Below, one piece after another: positions 1-9,240 of a stretch of DNA of 64,000 nucleotides; positions within the stretch are counted from its first letter, which is position 1, and each line of letters starts with the position of its first letter. A program made the translations under genes and the position numbers. The DNA is taken from contig NZ_CAKKNT010000004.1 in the NCBI RefSeq assembly GCF_918814755.1, positions 36,967 through 100,966 on the forward strand, written 5' to 3'. The notes under the pieces are model-generated. The model made no database searches and had not been told where the DNA came from. It saw only the letters and a list, made by a program, of their open reading frames with translations. This DNA is from Periweissella ghanensis. GTDB lineage: Bacteria; Bacillota; Bacilli; Lactobacillales; Lactobacillaceae.

Positions 1-1
1 T

Positions 2-1420
2 AATATTTACACGATTTTATTTGCCACGTTAACAATTCCGTTGAGTCGCTGGGCGCAAAAATTTGGCCAAAATCGATTCTATATTAGAGCGTTAGTTGTT
101 TTCATGTTGGGTTCCTTGATTTCCGCTTCAGCAAATTCCGTTACCATCCTCATTATTGGTCGTGCCGTACAAAGTATTGGGGCTGCGACCATGTTGCCAT
201 TAGCGATGACGATTGGGATTCAAACGGCGAGTTTAGCACAACGTAATACCGTTATGGCCGTCCTTGGTGTTACCCAAGGATTTGCGGCCGCTTTAGGTCC
301 GGTTGTCGGGGGCATTGTGACCCAATTTTTTACGTGGCGCTGGATTTTCTTAATTAACATTCCCCTAATTATTATCAGTATTGCATTATGTGTTTTTGTG
401 CTCGATTTAAAAGCCCAACCATTACGGACACGTATTGATATTGGTGGCTCAATTTTAAGTATGGTGTTCTTATTCACGCTAACGTTAGCTTTAGTCAAAG
501 GGCGTGAATGGGGGTGGAGTAGTCCTATCATCATTATTTTACTGGGGGTGGCGAGTGCTTCTTTCATCAGCTTTTTGCTTTACGAACGCAAATGTGCGAT
601 GCCGATGATTGATTTATCATTGTTTACCGATCGCGAATTTAGTGCTTCCTCAGTTGCCATGGTTTTTAGTAATATGTTTTTAGTTGCGGTCACCGTGATT
701 TTACCAACTTATTTCACTAAAATTGTCGGTACAAGTGAATTAAAGGCCGCTTTATTAATTACGCCAATTTCGGTTTCCGTATTTGTTGCTTCGCCAATTT
801 CAGCCTTATTAATCAAACACTTTGGTCCGCGACGCCCAATCTTTATAGGCTGGGTCTTACTAACGATTGGTTATTACTTACTAGCGACCATCAATCTTCG
901 TTACTTACCGATGGAAATCCTTGCCTGTCTGTTAGTCGGCATTGGCTTTGGCTTTGTCGTGGGCCCAATTACCGTGCTTTCCGCTTCTGACTTTACTGGT
1001 GATCGCTTAGCGGCTTCCCAAAGTGTTATTGGGGTGTTACGTGAAATTGGGATTGTTTTAGCCGTTGCCATTTACGTTAGCGGCTTATATGGTAATATCA
1101 ATACCGCCAAAGCTAATTCACAAGCATACGTCACGCAACAAGTTAGTCAATTAGCCGTCCCAACCTCAGCCAAAAAGGTACTCACCACCCAAATTAAGAC
1201 CGCCATCACAAATGAACATGCCGCTAAGCAGGCGATCAACGTCAATAATCCGGCGATTACTGCCGTTTTAACCCGAATTCATCGCCACATCGAACAGCAA
1301 TTTGATCACGCATTTGCACAACTTTACTGGTACTCGACACCGTTTGTTGCTTTAGCAATTCTATCTACTTGGTTATTTCTCGATAAGAAGCGGTTTTTAA
1401 GTCTAGCTAACAAGGTGTGA
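2..1420 (+). CDS. MFS multidrug exporter, DHA2-like, 5' end outside the window
   Basis: The frame is open from the first bases of the window, so the true start lies upstream. About 473 residues are visible and end in a TGA. The protein is a string of hydrophobic segments with the DHA2 (EmrB/QacA, 14-TM) pattern, including the motif-C-like run GFAAALGPVVGGIV followed by FTWRWIFLINIP, which is characteristic of this family. It probably exports drugs or toxic metabolites using the proton gradient. A loop of about 75 mostly polar residues precedes the last membrane segment. A bidirectional terminator follows at 1505-1537. The substrate cannot be read from the sequence. Confidence 0.85.
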   Translation, partial: NIYTILFATLTIPLSRWAQKFGQNRFYIRALVVFMLGSLISASANSVTILIIGRAVQSIGAATMLPLAMTIGIQTASLAQRNTVMAVLGVTQGFAAALGPVVGGIVTQFFTWRWIFLINIPLIIISIALCVFVLDLKAQPLRTRIDIGGSILSMVFLFTLTLALVKGREWGWSSPIIIILLGVASASFISFLLYERKCAMPMIDLSLFTDREFSASSVAMVFSNMFLVAVTVILPTYFTKIVGTSELKAALLITPISVSVFVASPISALLIKHFGPRRPIFIGWVLLTIGYYLLATINLRYLPMEILACLLVGIGFGFVVGPITVLSASDFTGDRLAASQSVIGVLREIGIVLAVAIYVSGLYGNINTAKANSQAYVTQQVSQLAVPTSAKKVLTTQIKTAITNEHAAKQAINVNNPAITAVLTRIHRHIEQQFDHAFAQLYWYSTPFVALAILSTWLFLDKKRFLSLANKV

Positions 1421-1504
1421 AATAACACTATATAATAGAAGAAAAAATTTTTCACGTACATTACCATGTAGTTAACGTAGCCCCAAAAATTAATATCAAA
1501 TACT

Positions 1505-1537
1505 AAACCCCCATGAAATTTCACTTCATGGGGGTTT
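1505..1537. terminator. Bidirectional terminator between convergent genes
   Basis: Perfect 13-bp inverted repeat, AAACCCCCATGAA (1505-1517) with TTCATGGGGGTTT (1525-1537), and a 7-nt loop. It sits between the + strand MFS gene and the - strand hydrolase, so it can serve both. Confidence 0.85.
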
Positions 1538-1544
1538 GTGTTAA

Positions 1545-2153
1545 TTAGTTAGTGGCTAGTAATTGCGTACTAAGTTGTTGATAGGCCTGGGCTTGTTCAC
1601 TTGACCAATCACCAAGCATATCTGCAATAAATTGGCGAATTGTTGTGACATCAATTTGGCGGGCTAATAAACGACTAAATTGAATATTATCAGTTAAGGA
1701 ACTGTATGACGCACAGGCATCCGCAATCACGCTAACATTGTAACCGGCCAGTTGGGCACTAATCGCTGGCAACGAAACACATTCTTCCGTTGAAATCCCA
1801 CCAATGACCAAATTCTGCCGACCAGTTTGATTAATCTGTTTGCGAAAATCAGGATCCGTCATAGCATCAATTACGCCGGTGCGTTTAACACGGTGTGCAT
1901 AGACATCAGGCAGTGGCGTTTGTAAAACATTAAAAATTTTTCCCTTCCGTTCTAAAGCTTCTTCACTTGACGTAAAGATCACCGGAATATCATAAACTTT
2001 AGCTAGTGCTAGTAATTTTAGGGCATTATCAATCACTTCCTTGATGGGTTGGGATTGTGCAAATTTTGCAATCCCACTTTGATAATCAACCATCAAAATT
2101 ACGACATCATCCGGGGTAAAAGGGCGGCGTTTAGTGAGTGGGGTATTTTCCAT
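1545..2153 (-). CDS. Isochorismatase-family cysteine hydrolase
   Basis: A 202-residue protein of the isochorismatase or nicotinamidase-like hydrolase superfamily. The expected catalytic triad is visible: Asp in VVILMVDYQ near residue 19, Lys in HRVKRTG near 88, and Cys in GGISTEECVSL near 126, with the cis-peptide-type Gly-Ile-Ser preceding. These enzymes hydrolyse amides or enol ethers; the closest relatives in lactobacilli are annotated only as hydrolases, so the substrate is unknown. The frame opens six codons earlier, but those codons are the Shine-Dalgarno AAAGGAAG itself, eight to nine bases before ATG at 2153, so I take the inner start. A decayed member of the same superfamily lies at 41186-41683. 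Confidence 0.85.
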   Translation of the reverse strand: MENTPLTKRRPFTPDDVVILMVDYQSGIAKFAQSQPIKEVIDNALKLLALAKVYDIPVIFTSSEEALERKGKIFNVLQTPLPDVYAHRVKRTGVIDAMTDPDFRKQINQTGRQNLVIGGISTEECVSLPAISAQLAGYNVSVIADACASYSSLTDNIQFSRLLARQIDVTTIRQFIADMLGDWSSEQAQAYQQLSTQLLATN

Positions 2154-2246
2154 AATCTTACTTCCTTTCATTATCAGCTTAATACAATTTCATTTTAACG
2201 CAAACCTTAATTTTAAGGTGGCCATAACTATGGTTGTTTTATTGTA

Positions 2247-2285
2247 CAAAAAAAGTTCAAATAGCCATTCGCTAATTTGAACTTT
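2247..2285 (-). terminator. Terminator of rqcH
   Basis: Inverted repeat AAAGTTCAAAT (2252-2262) with ATTTGAACTTT (2275-2285). In the leftward direction it is followed by a run of U residues, the complement of the A-run at 2248-2254. It lies just after the stop of the leftward rqcH. Confidence 0.8.
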
Positions 2286-2294
2286 CAGATATGC

Positions 2295-4001
2295 TTATGC
2301 TTTGTTATGACGTAACTGTTCAATCAATTGGGCATCTGGGGTGATGTACATTGTTGATTGACCTTCAAAAATTACATAACCTGGTTTTGAACCGTTGGGT
2401 TTGCGTAATAATTTAGCGGGTAAATAATCGACTGGAACATTGGCTGATTCACGTGCTTTTGAGAAGTAAGCTGCTAGCGTGGCACCTTCTAATAAGGTTT
2501 GTTCGCTAGGATTACTATCATGAATAATAACGTGAGATCCGGCCATTTTTTGCACGTGCAACCAGATATCGTTGCGTGCGGCGGTTTTAAGGCTTAATTT
2601 ATCATTTTGTAAATTGTTTTTTCCAACTTCAATTAACGTGCCATCGGTTGCATAGAATTTTTCTGGTTGCGAAATTTGCAAACGGGCTTTTTTATTTTTA
2701 GCCTTATTGCGAATGTAGCCTTCAGCGGTTAATTCCATCCGAATTTCGTTAATATCTTTTGGACTAGCAATTTCAATTTGGGCCATAATGTTTTCCAAAT
2801 AATCAAGTTCGTGCTGCGTCAAAGCAATTTGCTCATCGACATACGCCACGGCTTTCTTTAACTTGTTGTACTTCGTAAAGTACTTTTGTGCATTTTGTGA
2901 TGGTCCAATTTGATTACTTAATGGAATCTTGAGTGGCTTTTCTTCTTCGTAGTAGTTTGGCAACGTAATCTCGGTCATTCCACGTTCAACTTGGTAAAGG
3001 TAGGTCGTTAATAACTCACCTTTAACTTTAAATTCATCGGCATGGGCTGACTCATCAAGGGTTTGTTCAAGCTTCTTTAACTTAGTCTTGTTCTTCTTAA
3101 TTTCATTGCGTACAACGCGAATCACATTCCCAGCTTGTTGTTGCACGCGGTCACGTTCAGCACGATCGGCAAAATAAACATCTAACATTTCACCCAAAGT
3201 CGCAAATTCACGCACCGTGCCAGGTAAAGTTAACCACTTAAACGGCGCAAAAACAACTTTATTATTAGCGGCTAAATCAATTAATTGAGGCGCCGGGGTA
3301 CTAAAGTTCGCCAACCAGTTTTGCGCATGCGCCATTGCATCCCCTGGTTCATGAACCACCGTTGCTAATTCCAGCGCGGAATCAAAAGCAAATCCTTGGA
3401 AGTGACCTTGAATCGCTTTAGCTAAATCCTTTTGATCAGGAATATCCAAAATAAAGTTTGCCAAACCTTGTAATGAAGTATACGGATTAATAACATCTTG
3501 CTTGGGTGGGGCAATATATTGTGCTCCTGGATATAGTGAGCGCACCCGGTTTTGATCGGCTGAAACGTGTTTGATTAATTCAATAATCTTATTGGTCTTT
3601 TGATTAACCAAGAACAAGTTAGAGTGACGCCCCATCATTTCAAGGATTAGAACAACTTCTTCTAAATCACCCAGTTCATCATGGGTTAAAACAGATAACT
3701 TAATAATCCGGTCGTTTTCAACTTGTTCGATTTTTTCAACTTTGGCACCTTCCAAGTGCTTGCGTAACATCATCGCAAAAGCTGGGGGCGTCGTTGGATT
3801 AGCATACGGGATGTTGGTAATTTGAGCCCGCGCAAATGTGGGGTGGGCTGAAAGTAATAGTGGGTAGTTTTTCCCATTACTACGGATTACTAAAACAACT
3901 TCTTGGGGATATGGTTGGTGAATTTTGGCAATCCGACCACCAACTAATAACCCTTGGAGTTCAGTAACCATTGCATGAGTGAATAAACCATCAAAACTCA
4001 T
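2295..4001 (-). CDS. rqcH: RqcH (Rqc2/NEMF homologue, NFACT family), ribosome-associated quality control
   Basis: 568 residues, the usual length for bacterial RqcH (older name FbpA or fibronectin-binding protein). NFACT-N spans roughly residues 1-200 and includes the diagnostic NPTTPPAFAMMLRKHLEG stretch and MMGRHSNLFLV. A helical, charged region (about 285-430) with long KNKTKLKKLEQ-type helices is the coiled-coil arm. The C-terminal NFACT-R (DUF814) region is recognisable from NDIWLHVQKMAGSHVII near residue 475. By family knowledge it binds stalled 50S-peptidyl-tRNA complexes and recruits tRNA-Ala to add alanine tails that mark the nascent chain for proteolysis. A GGAGGAAC-like Shine-Dalgarno precedes the ATG at 4001. 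It appears monocistronic. Confidence 0.95.
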   Translation of the reverse strand: MSFDGLFTHAMVTELQGLLVGGRIAKIHQPYPQEVVLVIRSNGKNYPLLLSAHPTFARAQITNIPYANPTTPPAFAMMLRKHLEGAKVEKIEQVENDRIIKLSVLTHDELGDLEEVVLILEMMGRHSNLFLVNQKTNKIIELIKHVSADQNRVRSLYPGAQYIAPPKQDVINPYTSLQGLANFILDIPDQKDLAKAIQGHFQGFAFDSALELATVVHEPGDAMAHAQNWLANFSTPAPQLIDLAANNKVVFAPFKWLTLPGTVREFATLGEMLDVYFADRAERDRVQQQAGNVIRVVRNEIKKNKTKLKKLEQTLDESAHADEFKVKGELLTTYLYQVERGMTEITLPNYYEEEKPLKIPLSNQIGPSQNAQKYFTKYNKLKKAVAYVDEQIALTQHELDYLENIMAQIEIASPKDINEIRMELTAEGYIRNKAKNKKARLQISQPEKFYATDGTLIEVGKNNLQNDKLSLKTAARNDIWLHVQKMAGSHVIIHDSNPSEQTLLEGATLAAYFSKARESANVPVDYLPAKLLRKPNGSKPGYVIFEGQSTMYITPDAQLIEQLRHNKA

Positions 4002-4240
4002 TAATATGTTCCTCCGTCAGTAAATAATTCGATAGTTACCATTATACCGCATTTTAGGATGATTGTTGATAAAGTTACGAATACCAACCAGTCAGCGTCC
4101 ACAAATTAACCATGAACGACATTTGTCAAATAATTCAGCTTACAAAATCAAGCAATTAATTGATTGGCATACACAATAAGCCAAGATTATGATAAACTAA
4201 GAGAAAATCAATTTTAGTTAACCGAGGTACAGATGGTATT

Positions 4241-4660
4241 ATGAAATCAAGTTTGGATGCATTGCGTGACAGTGAAAAAATTCAACGTAGCGCACTAATG
4301 AAAATTACAAAACAATACAACTTAACGATCGCTGAGTGGCAATTATTAACGACCATGATGGCGGGCTTTGATACGCAAGATAAATTATCAGCGGAAACGG
4401 GTTTAGACACGTCAACACTTTCACGCCAATTAAAGAGTATCTTTGCCAAAGAATTTGTTGATAAGGTTGCTACTGGTCGCGATCGCCGCCAATTAGTATA
4501 TTCAGTCTTACCTCAAGGGACCGAAGCCGTTTTGGCCATTAATGCCGCATACCAACAACTCGAAGGGGTCATCTTTGATAAATGGTCGAATGAAGAAATT
4601 AATATGCTCCGAATTTTACTAAACCGATTAGAAAAATCAATGGGCCGAGTTGCTGAATAA
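4241..4660 (+). CDS. MarR-family transcriptional regulator
   Basis: 139 residues. The winged-helix core is readable: helix-turn-helix around residues 45-70 (KLSAETGLDTSTLSRQLKSI), then the wing with VATGRDRRQLVYSVLPQG, the conserved D-R-R motif of MarR proteins. Flanking N- and C-terminal helices would form the dimer interface. It is followed by an independent promoter for degV, so it is probably transcribed alone and its target is not evident from neighbours. The Shine-Dalgarno (CGAGGT) is about 13 bases upstream of ATG, longer than usual. Confidence 0.85.
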   Translation: MKSSLDALRDSEKIQRSALMKITKQYNLTIAEWQLLTTMMAGFDTQDKLSAETGLDTSTLSRQLKSIFAKEFVDKVATGRDRRQLVYSVLPQGTEAVLAINAAYQQLEGVIFDKWSNEEINMLRILLNRLEKSMGRVAE

Positions 4661-4680
4661 TTAAAATTTTATTTACAAAT

Positions 4681-4710
4681 TTGACAATCTGTTTAAAAAG
4701 ACAGTATTAT
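4681..4710 (+). promoter_or_regulatory. Sigma-A promoter of the DegV gene
   Basis: TTGACA at 4681-4686, 18-bp spacer, TATTAT at 4705-4710, 80 bp before the start codon. Near-consensus housekeeping promoter. Confidence 0.7.
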
Positions 4711-4789
4711 ATAACAATACTTTCATATTGAAAATTTTTGATATTGAAAATAAATTTATTACGACATTTAAAGAAACGAGGGTCATTGA

Positions 4790-5656
4790 ATGAAAATCGC
4801 CGTAGTTACCGATAGTACTTGTTACTTAAACGACGAAGAAATTGCGAATAATAACATTACCGTTATTCCAATTCCCGTGATTGTTGACGGACAAGTTTAC
4901 GAAGAAGGCGTAACAGTTTCAAACGCTCAATATTATGATATGTTGGCGCACTCACAATCATTTCCATCAACATCACAACCAGCCATTGGACAATTAATTA
5001 AGGTCTATGAAGGATTACGTGATCAAGGATTTGATACGATTATCTCAATTCACTTGTCATCAACAATTTCCGGGATGTTCAATACGGTTGTTAACGTTGC
5101 CAACCAAATTGAAGGGGTAACCGTTTATCCATACGATAGCCAAATCACCATGCGTTTAATGGGTGAATTAGTTATGGATGCTGCCCGGATGGCCGCTAAA
5201 GGTATCGAACCTGAAGCAATCTTGGGTGAGTTAGATAAAGTTCGCCAAACGATTAAAGAATTCTTCGTTGTTGATGATTTACAAAACTTGGTGCGTGGTG
5301 GCCGTTTATCTAACGCCAGTGCCTTTATTGGTTCGGTATTAAAGATTAAGCCATTGCTTACTTTTGATGATACTACCCATGAAATTGTCGCCTTTGAAAA
5401 AGTTCGCTCAATGAAAAAGGCACGTAAACGTGTTGAAGAATTGTTTGCTGAAGTAATGGCAACAGTCCCATACACAATTAAGTTAACAGTTTACCATGCT
5501 AATGCTCCAGAAGTTGCAGAAGACTGGTTTGCTGAATTGAAACAAACTTATCCTACATTATCAATCGAAATTGCTGAAATCGGTCCAGTTATTGGTACTC
5601 ACCTTGGTCAAGGCGCTTTAGCTCTTGGCTGGGTGCAAGACACTTCAGTAAACTAA
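4790..5656 (+). CDS. DegV family fatty-acid-binding protein
   Basis: 288 residues, typical DegV length. Begins KIAVVTDSTCYL, the family hallmark (DSTxxL). SFPSTSQPAIGQ near residue 63 and IHLSSTISGMFNT near 91 match the other conserved DegV blocks that line the lipid pocket, and LVRGGRLSNASAFIGSVLKIKPLL near 170 is the conserved middle block. DegV (FakB-type) proteins hold a fatty acid and, in FakAB systems, present it to the kinase FakA for phosphorylation and entry to phospholipid synthesis. No fakA is in the window, so a FakB role is inference. It has its own promoter at 4681-4710. Confidence 0.92.
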   Translation: MKIAVVTDSTCYLNDEEIANNNITVIPIPVIVDGQVYEEGVTVSNAQYYDMLAHSQSFPSTSQPAIGQLIKVYEGLRDQGFDTIISIHLSSTISGMFNTVVNVANQIEGVTVYPYDSQITMRLMGELVMDAARMAAKGIEPEAILGELDKVRQTIKEFFVVDDLQNLVRGGRLSNASAFIGSVLKIKPLLTFDDTTHEIVAFEKVRSMKKARKRVEELFAEVMATVPYTIKLTVYHANAPEVAEDWFAELKQTYPTLSIEIAEIGPVIGTHLGQGALALGWVQDTSVN

Positions 5657-5737
5657 CATAAAACCTAATTATTTTTTGATAATAGCTAGTGATATTATTT
5701 ATTATTTGATTGCTATTTTTTTGATTCTTCATTTATA

Positions 5738-5746
5738 TGGTAAAAT
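5738..5746 (+). promoter_or_regulatory. Extended -10 promoter upstream of mvaS
   Basis: TGG followed by TAAAAT (5741-5746) fits an extended -10 element (TGnTATAAT-like); the -35 region is poor. Transcription would begin near 5753, leaving a leader of about 90 nt that contains the hairpin at 5781-5810. Confidence 0.5.
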
Positions 5747-5780
5747 ATTTATCAGATGGAGATTTCATATTTACGCTAAT

Positions 5781-5810
5781 GGAAGATTCCCGCATCGGAA
5801 TCTTCCATTT
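5781..5810 (+). promoter_or_regulatory. Perfect hairpin in the mvaS leader
   Basis: ATGGAAGATTCC (5781-5792) pairs perfectly with GGAATCTTCCAT (5799-5810) around a 6-nt loop, followed by TTTTC. It lies 124 bp after the degV stop and downstream of a candidate promoter. It may be the degV terminator or, if the promoter is used, an attenuator in the mvaS leader. Confidence 0.6.
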
Positions 5811-5842
5811 TCATTCCCATGAGATCCAATTAGGAGGACCAA

Positions 5843-7006
5843 ATGAAAATTGGTATTGATCAAATCGCCTTTGCCACAAGCGATAAATATCTTGATTTAA
5901 CAGAATTAGCCCTTGCCCGGGATACTGATCCCAACAAATTCTTAATCGGGATTGGTCAAAGTGAACAAGCCGTGATTGCTAAGACGCAAAACATTGTCAC
6001 GCTGGGGGCGAATGCGGCGGCCCAAATCATTAACGATAACAATCGTGATGCGATTGATATGGTCTTAGTAGCTACTGAATCCGGCATTGATAATTCCAAA
6101 TCAGCCGCTGTGTACGTGCAAAAGCTCCTTAACATTAATCGCTATGCCCGCACCCTTGAACTTAAACAAGCGTGTTATGCTGGTACGGCTGGTTTGATGT
6201 TCGCACGGGATTTTGTTGCCAGTCATCCAGATAAACAAGTCCTAGTAATTGCTGCTGATGTAGCACGCTATGGTATTAACACACCTGGGGAAGTTACCCA
6301 AGGTGGGGGGGCAGTGGCAATGCTGGTTAAAGCCAATCCACAAGTTATTAGTTTAAATGACGATAACGTTTACATGTCAGATGATGTGATGGACTTTTGG
6401 CGCCCAATTTATCGAAGTGAAGCCTTAGTAGATGGGCACTTTTCTGCCACAATCTATCAAGACTTCTTTAAAGAATTATGGGATCGTTACCGAGCAACAA
6501 CCGGTCATGCCATTAATGATTTCAAAGCCTTTGCGTTCCATTTGCCATTTACTAAGATGGGCTTAAAAGGCTTACGCGAAATCTTGCCCGAAGCAACTGA
6601 AGACCAACAAGCAGCGCTACTTGCTGAATTTGAAGCTAGTCGCGTGTATAACCGCCGTGTTGGGAATTTATATACTGGTTCACTTTACTTAAGCTTGATT
6701 TCATTATTAGCAAACGGTTCCGTGCAAGCTGGTGACCGGATTGGTTTATTTAGTTATGGTTCCGGGGCTGAAGGAGAATTCTACTCAGCTACTGTTGAAG
6801 CTGGCTTTAAGCATGGCTTACAAACTGACTTTAATACTTTATTTGCTAATCGCACCCAAGTAAGTGTGCCTGAATATGAAGAAATTTTTGCCGATAAAGC
6901 CCCAACGGATGGTCAAAATGTGATGTTTGATTTGACAAATGATCCTAATCGATTTGTTTTAGCAGGAATTCAAGACGAAAAACATGTTTATAAAGTAAAC
7001 ATCTAG
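5843..7006 (+). CDS. mvaS: Hydroxymethylglutaryl-CoA synthase (mevalonate pathway)
   Basis: 387 residues, standard for bacterial HMG-CoA synthase. It condenses acetyl-CoA with acetoacetyl-CoA to HMG-CoA in the cytosol, the committed route to isopentenyl diphosphate in lactic acid bacteria. Catalytic residues are visible: Glu in VATESGIDNSK near residue 79, the nucleophilic Cys in LKQACYAGTAG near 111, and His in FAFHLPFTKMG near 233. The C-terminal GSGAEGEFYSA block is also conserved. A strong Shine-Dalgarno (TAGGAGGA) is six bases before ATG. The gene is followed by a terminator and is monocistronic, with a leader hairpin upstream. Confidence 0.96.
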   Translation: MKIGIDQIAFATSDKYLDLTELALARDTDPNKFLIGIGQSEQAVIAKTQNIVTLGANAAAQIINDNNRDAIDMVLVATESGIDNSKSAAVYVQKLLNINRYARTLELKQACYAGTAGLMFARDFVASHPDKQVLVIAADVARYGINTPGEVTQGGGAVAMLVKANPQVISLNDDNVYMSDDVMDFWRPIYRSEALVDGHFSATIYQDFFKELWDRYRATTGHAINDFKAFAFHLPFTKMGLKGLREILPEATEDQQAALLAEFEASRVYNRRVGNLYTGSLYLSLISLLANGSVQAGDRIGLFSYGSGAEGEFYSATVEAGFKHGLQTDFNTLFANRTQVSVPEYEEIFADKAPTDGQNVMFDLTNDPNRFVLAGIQDEKHVYKVNI

Positions 7007-7032
7007 AATTAAAAAAGAACAATAAATTCAAC

Positions 7033-7080
7033 ATACTAAATAGGTCCCTGAAGGAATTCTTCAAGGGGCCTATTTAGTAT
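7033..7080 (+). terminator. Terminator of mvaS
   Basis: Long inverted repeat: ATACTAAATAGG (7033-7044) pairs with CCTATTTAGTAT (7069-7080), and the inner TCCCTGAAG and CTTCAAGGGG arms continue the stem around GAATTC. Confidence 0.8.
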
Positions 7081-7169
7081 ATTCTCGATATGACGAATAT
7101 ATGGTATAACGCACGATTTTTAATTTTTTGTATATTTATATAACTTTTAATTTTAAATATACGTAATTA

Positions 7170-7178
7170 TGTTATATT
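7170..7178 (+). promoter_or_regulatory. Candidate extended -10 for the surface protein gene
   Basis: TGT followed by TATATT (7173-7178), in a very AT-rich tract about 30 bp before the start codon. Weak evidence because the whole tract is AT-rich. A GGGAGAG ribosome binding site lies at 7195-7201. Confidence 0.4.
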
Positions 7179-7206
7179 TATTTAAAATAATTACGGGAGA
7201 GATATA

Positions 7207-9234
7207 ATGGAGCATAAAATTCACTACAAATTATATAAATCAGGTAAACACTGGTTGATTGCAGGGGTTATGATTCCTGGAGCAGCAGGTCTTGCTATTT
7301 ATACAACCCATACTGATGTTCATGGCGATACTGTCCATCAACAAACCACTACAATAACTAACCATGCACCTATCCAACTAACGAAAAATCTAAATCACCC
7401 TTATTTACACAATAATAAAAGATTGAACTTATCAAAAAGTAGCGTAAAGTCTCCGGTTAATCAAATAATTAATGTTCGCTTTGTTAATCAAGATGGTCAA
7501 ATTCTCAATGCAGCCACTATAACAGCCAGTACAACTAACTATAGTTTAAATAATAATGCACTTATTAAAAATGTTATTACTAACATCAAGAATTCAGGCT
7601 ATAGCTTCGTTAATTCTTACGGAGATTAAAATGCAACTTACAATAATTTAAAGCAGACTATTAGTCAGTTAAATGGTACCCCAATTAATGTAACGTATGT
7701 TTTTACAGCTACAACTAATTTATCACTTTCAGTTCAAGGAACTATTCATTATCGTTTCACTAATGGGCAGCAAGCACATCCAGATTTACAAACTAATCAA
7801 GTTAACTATCATCGAGTTGCCTCTCTTGATTGGGGTCATAACGTTGTTTATTCACAATGGCAAAAAGATGAAAATACTGAATTTATTCCAGTTAACTCAC
7901 CCATAATTACTGGCTACACACCAGATCACCAACAAAGTGGGTTTGTTCCAGCAACTTTTGCTGACCCTAAACCTCAGTTCACAGTTACATATCAGCCCAA
8001 TGTATCATATGCAAATATTAACTATATTGATGCGACCAATAACACAAAAATTCAAACGCAACAATTACACGGAAGCTATGACCAAGCAATTAATTATAAT
8101 CTACAACAAACAATTACTGCCTTGACAAAGAAAGGGTATACATTAGTAAGTAGTGACTTTCCAACTACTGCGTCACCAACTTATAATAAAGCTACTAATA
8201 ATTACACAATTGTTTTCAACGAAAGTACTACACAAACAACTGAACATGCAAATGCAATTGAATATATTGATTATGCTTATTCAAACAAGTTAGCAATTAA
8301 AAATGCTTCCATCATCGTTCCTGTGACTCGAATTAAAACCGTTAATAATGTTACTGGTAAAATATCTCATTCACCTTGGATTAGTAATGATGGATCTACA
8401 AAATTTGCTAATGTTACCCCTCATAAAATTACTGGTTATTCACCAGATCAAAAACTTATTGAAGGAAAAACACTTGATCCAAATAATACTGATACCTTAA
8501 ACGTTACTTATTCACCAGATCCTGAGACTATTAATGTAAAATATCTTGATATTACGAATGGTAGGATACTTAAAACTAAAGTTCTTACTGGTTCATTTGG
8601 TGGGGTTACAACATATAATCCCAAAGTTGATATAGCTAACTACGAAGCTCAAGGCTATAAATTAATTGACAACGAATTTCCTGTTGAAGGTAGTTCTTAC
8701 GATAATACCAATCGTCCAAATCATACTTTTTTTATTAAATTAGCTAAAAACACACCGGGTAATGGTGGTAACACACCGGGTAATGGTGGTAACACACCAG
8801 GTAATGGTGGTAACACACCAGGTAACGGTGGTAACACGCCAGGTAACGGTGGTAACACACCGGGTAATGGTGGTAACACGCCAGGTAATGGTGGTAACAC
8901 ACCGGGTAACGGTGGTAACACGCCAGGTAACGGTGGTAACACACCGGGTAATGGTGGTAACACGCCAGGTAATGGTGGTAACACACCGGGTAATGGTGGT
9001 AACACACCGGGTAACGGTGGTAACACGCCAGGTAACGGTGGTAACACACCGGGTAACGGTGGTAACACATCCCAAGTACCAAGCCGCATGACACTTTATC
9101 ATTCACAAAAAAACAAGACCAAGTTGTTACCAAAAACGGATGAACAGCCTGATGATGAGCTCATTTTTGCTGGTCTTACAAGTTTATTGATTGCTGGTTT
9201 TGGAATTACTAGTTTAACTCGTAAAAATAAATAA
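7207..9234 (+). pseudogene. Cell-wall-anchored MucBP-type surface protein, split by one in-frame TAA
   Basis: The frame beginning at 7207 stops at TAA 7627-7629 and is then open in the same frame to 9234: 675 codon positions with a single internal stop at position 141. No frameshift is needed. Residues 1-40 carry a KxYKxGKxW-type signal (KLYKSGKHW, then a hydrophobic stretch and a VHGD end). The body shows several mucin-binding-like units with INVRFVNQDG, INYIDATNN and INVKYLDITNG strand motifs. Residues 515-619 are 15 copies of NTPGNGG as a wall-spanning stalk. The C-terminus has LPKTDE (residue 641), a hydrophobic segment and TRKNK, a sortase signal. The role is probably adhesion to mucus or plant surfaces. 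The first piece alone (140 residues) would be secreted without an anchor; the second lacks a signal. Sequencing error is possible. Confidence 0.85.
8749..9063 (+). repeat. 15 tandem 21-bp repeats encoding NTPGNGG
   Basis: Exactly 315 bp, 15 units of 21 bp, each reading Asn-Thr-Pro-Gly-Asn-Gly-Gly. Copies differ only at synonymous third positions (ACA or ACG, CCG or CCA, AAT or AAC), so the amino-acid sequence is strictly kept while the DNA has drifted. The unit number can change by slippage. Confidence 0.97.
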
Positions 9235-9240
9235 CTTTAA

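Noticed and set aside
7697..8125. Small open frames at 7697-7906 and 7937-8125 as separate genes or evidence of frameshifts
   Set aside because: The frame at 7207 and the frame at 8122 are the same, and the sequence between translates without further stops into matching mucin-binding-like domains. One nonsense codon explains everything.
8749..9063. CRISPR-like array
   Set aside because: Units are 21 bp and contiguous with no variable spacers, coding for a heptapeptide. No cas genes are nearby.
8721..9133. Several long open frames on both strands across the NTPGNGG repeat tract
   Set aside because: A stop-free 21-bp unit repeated 15 times is open in many frames. The proteins would be low-complexity, with no ribosome binding sites; only the frame of the surface protein has flanking domains.
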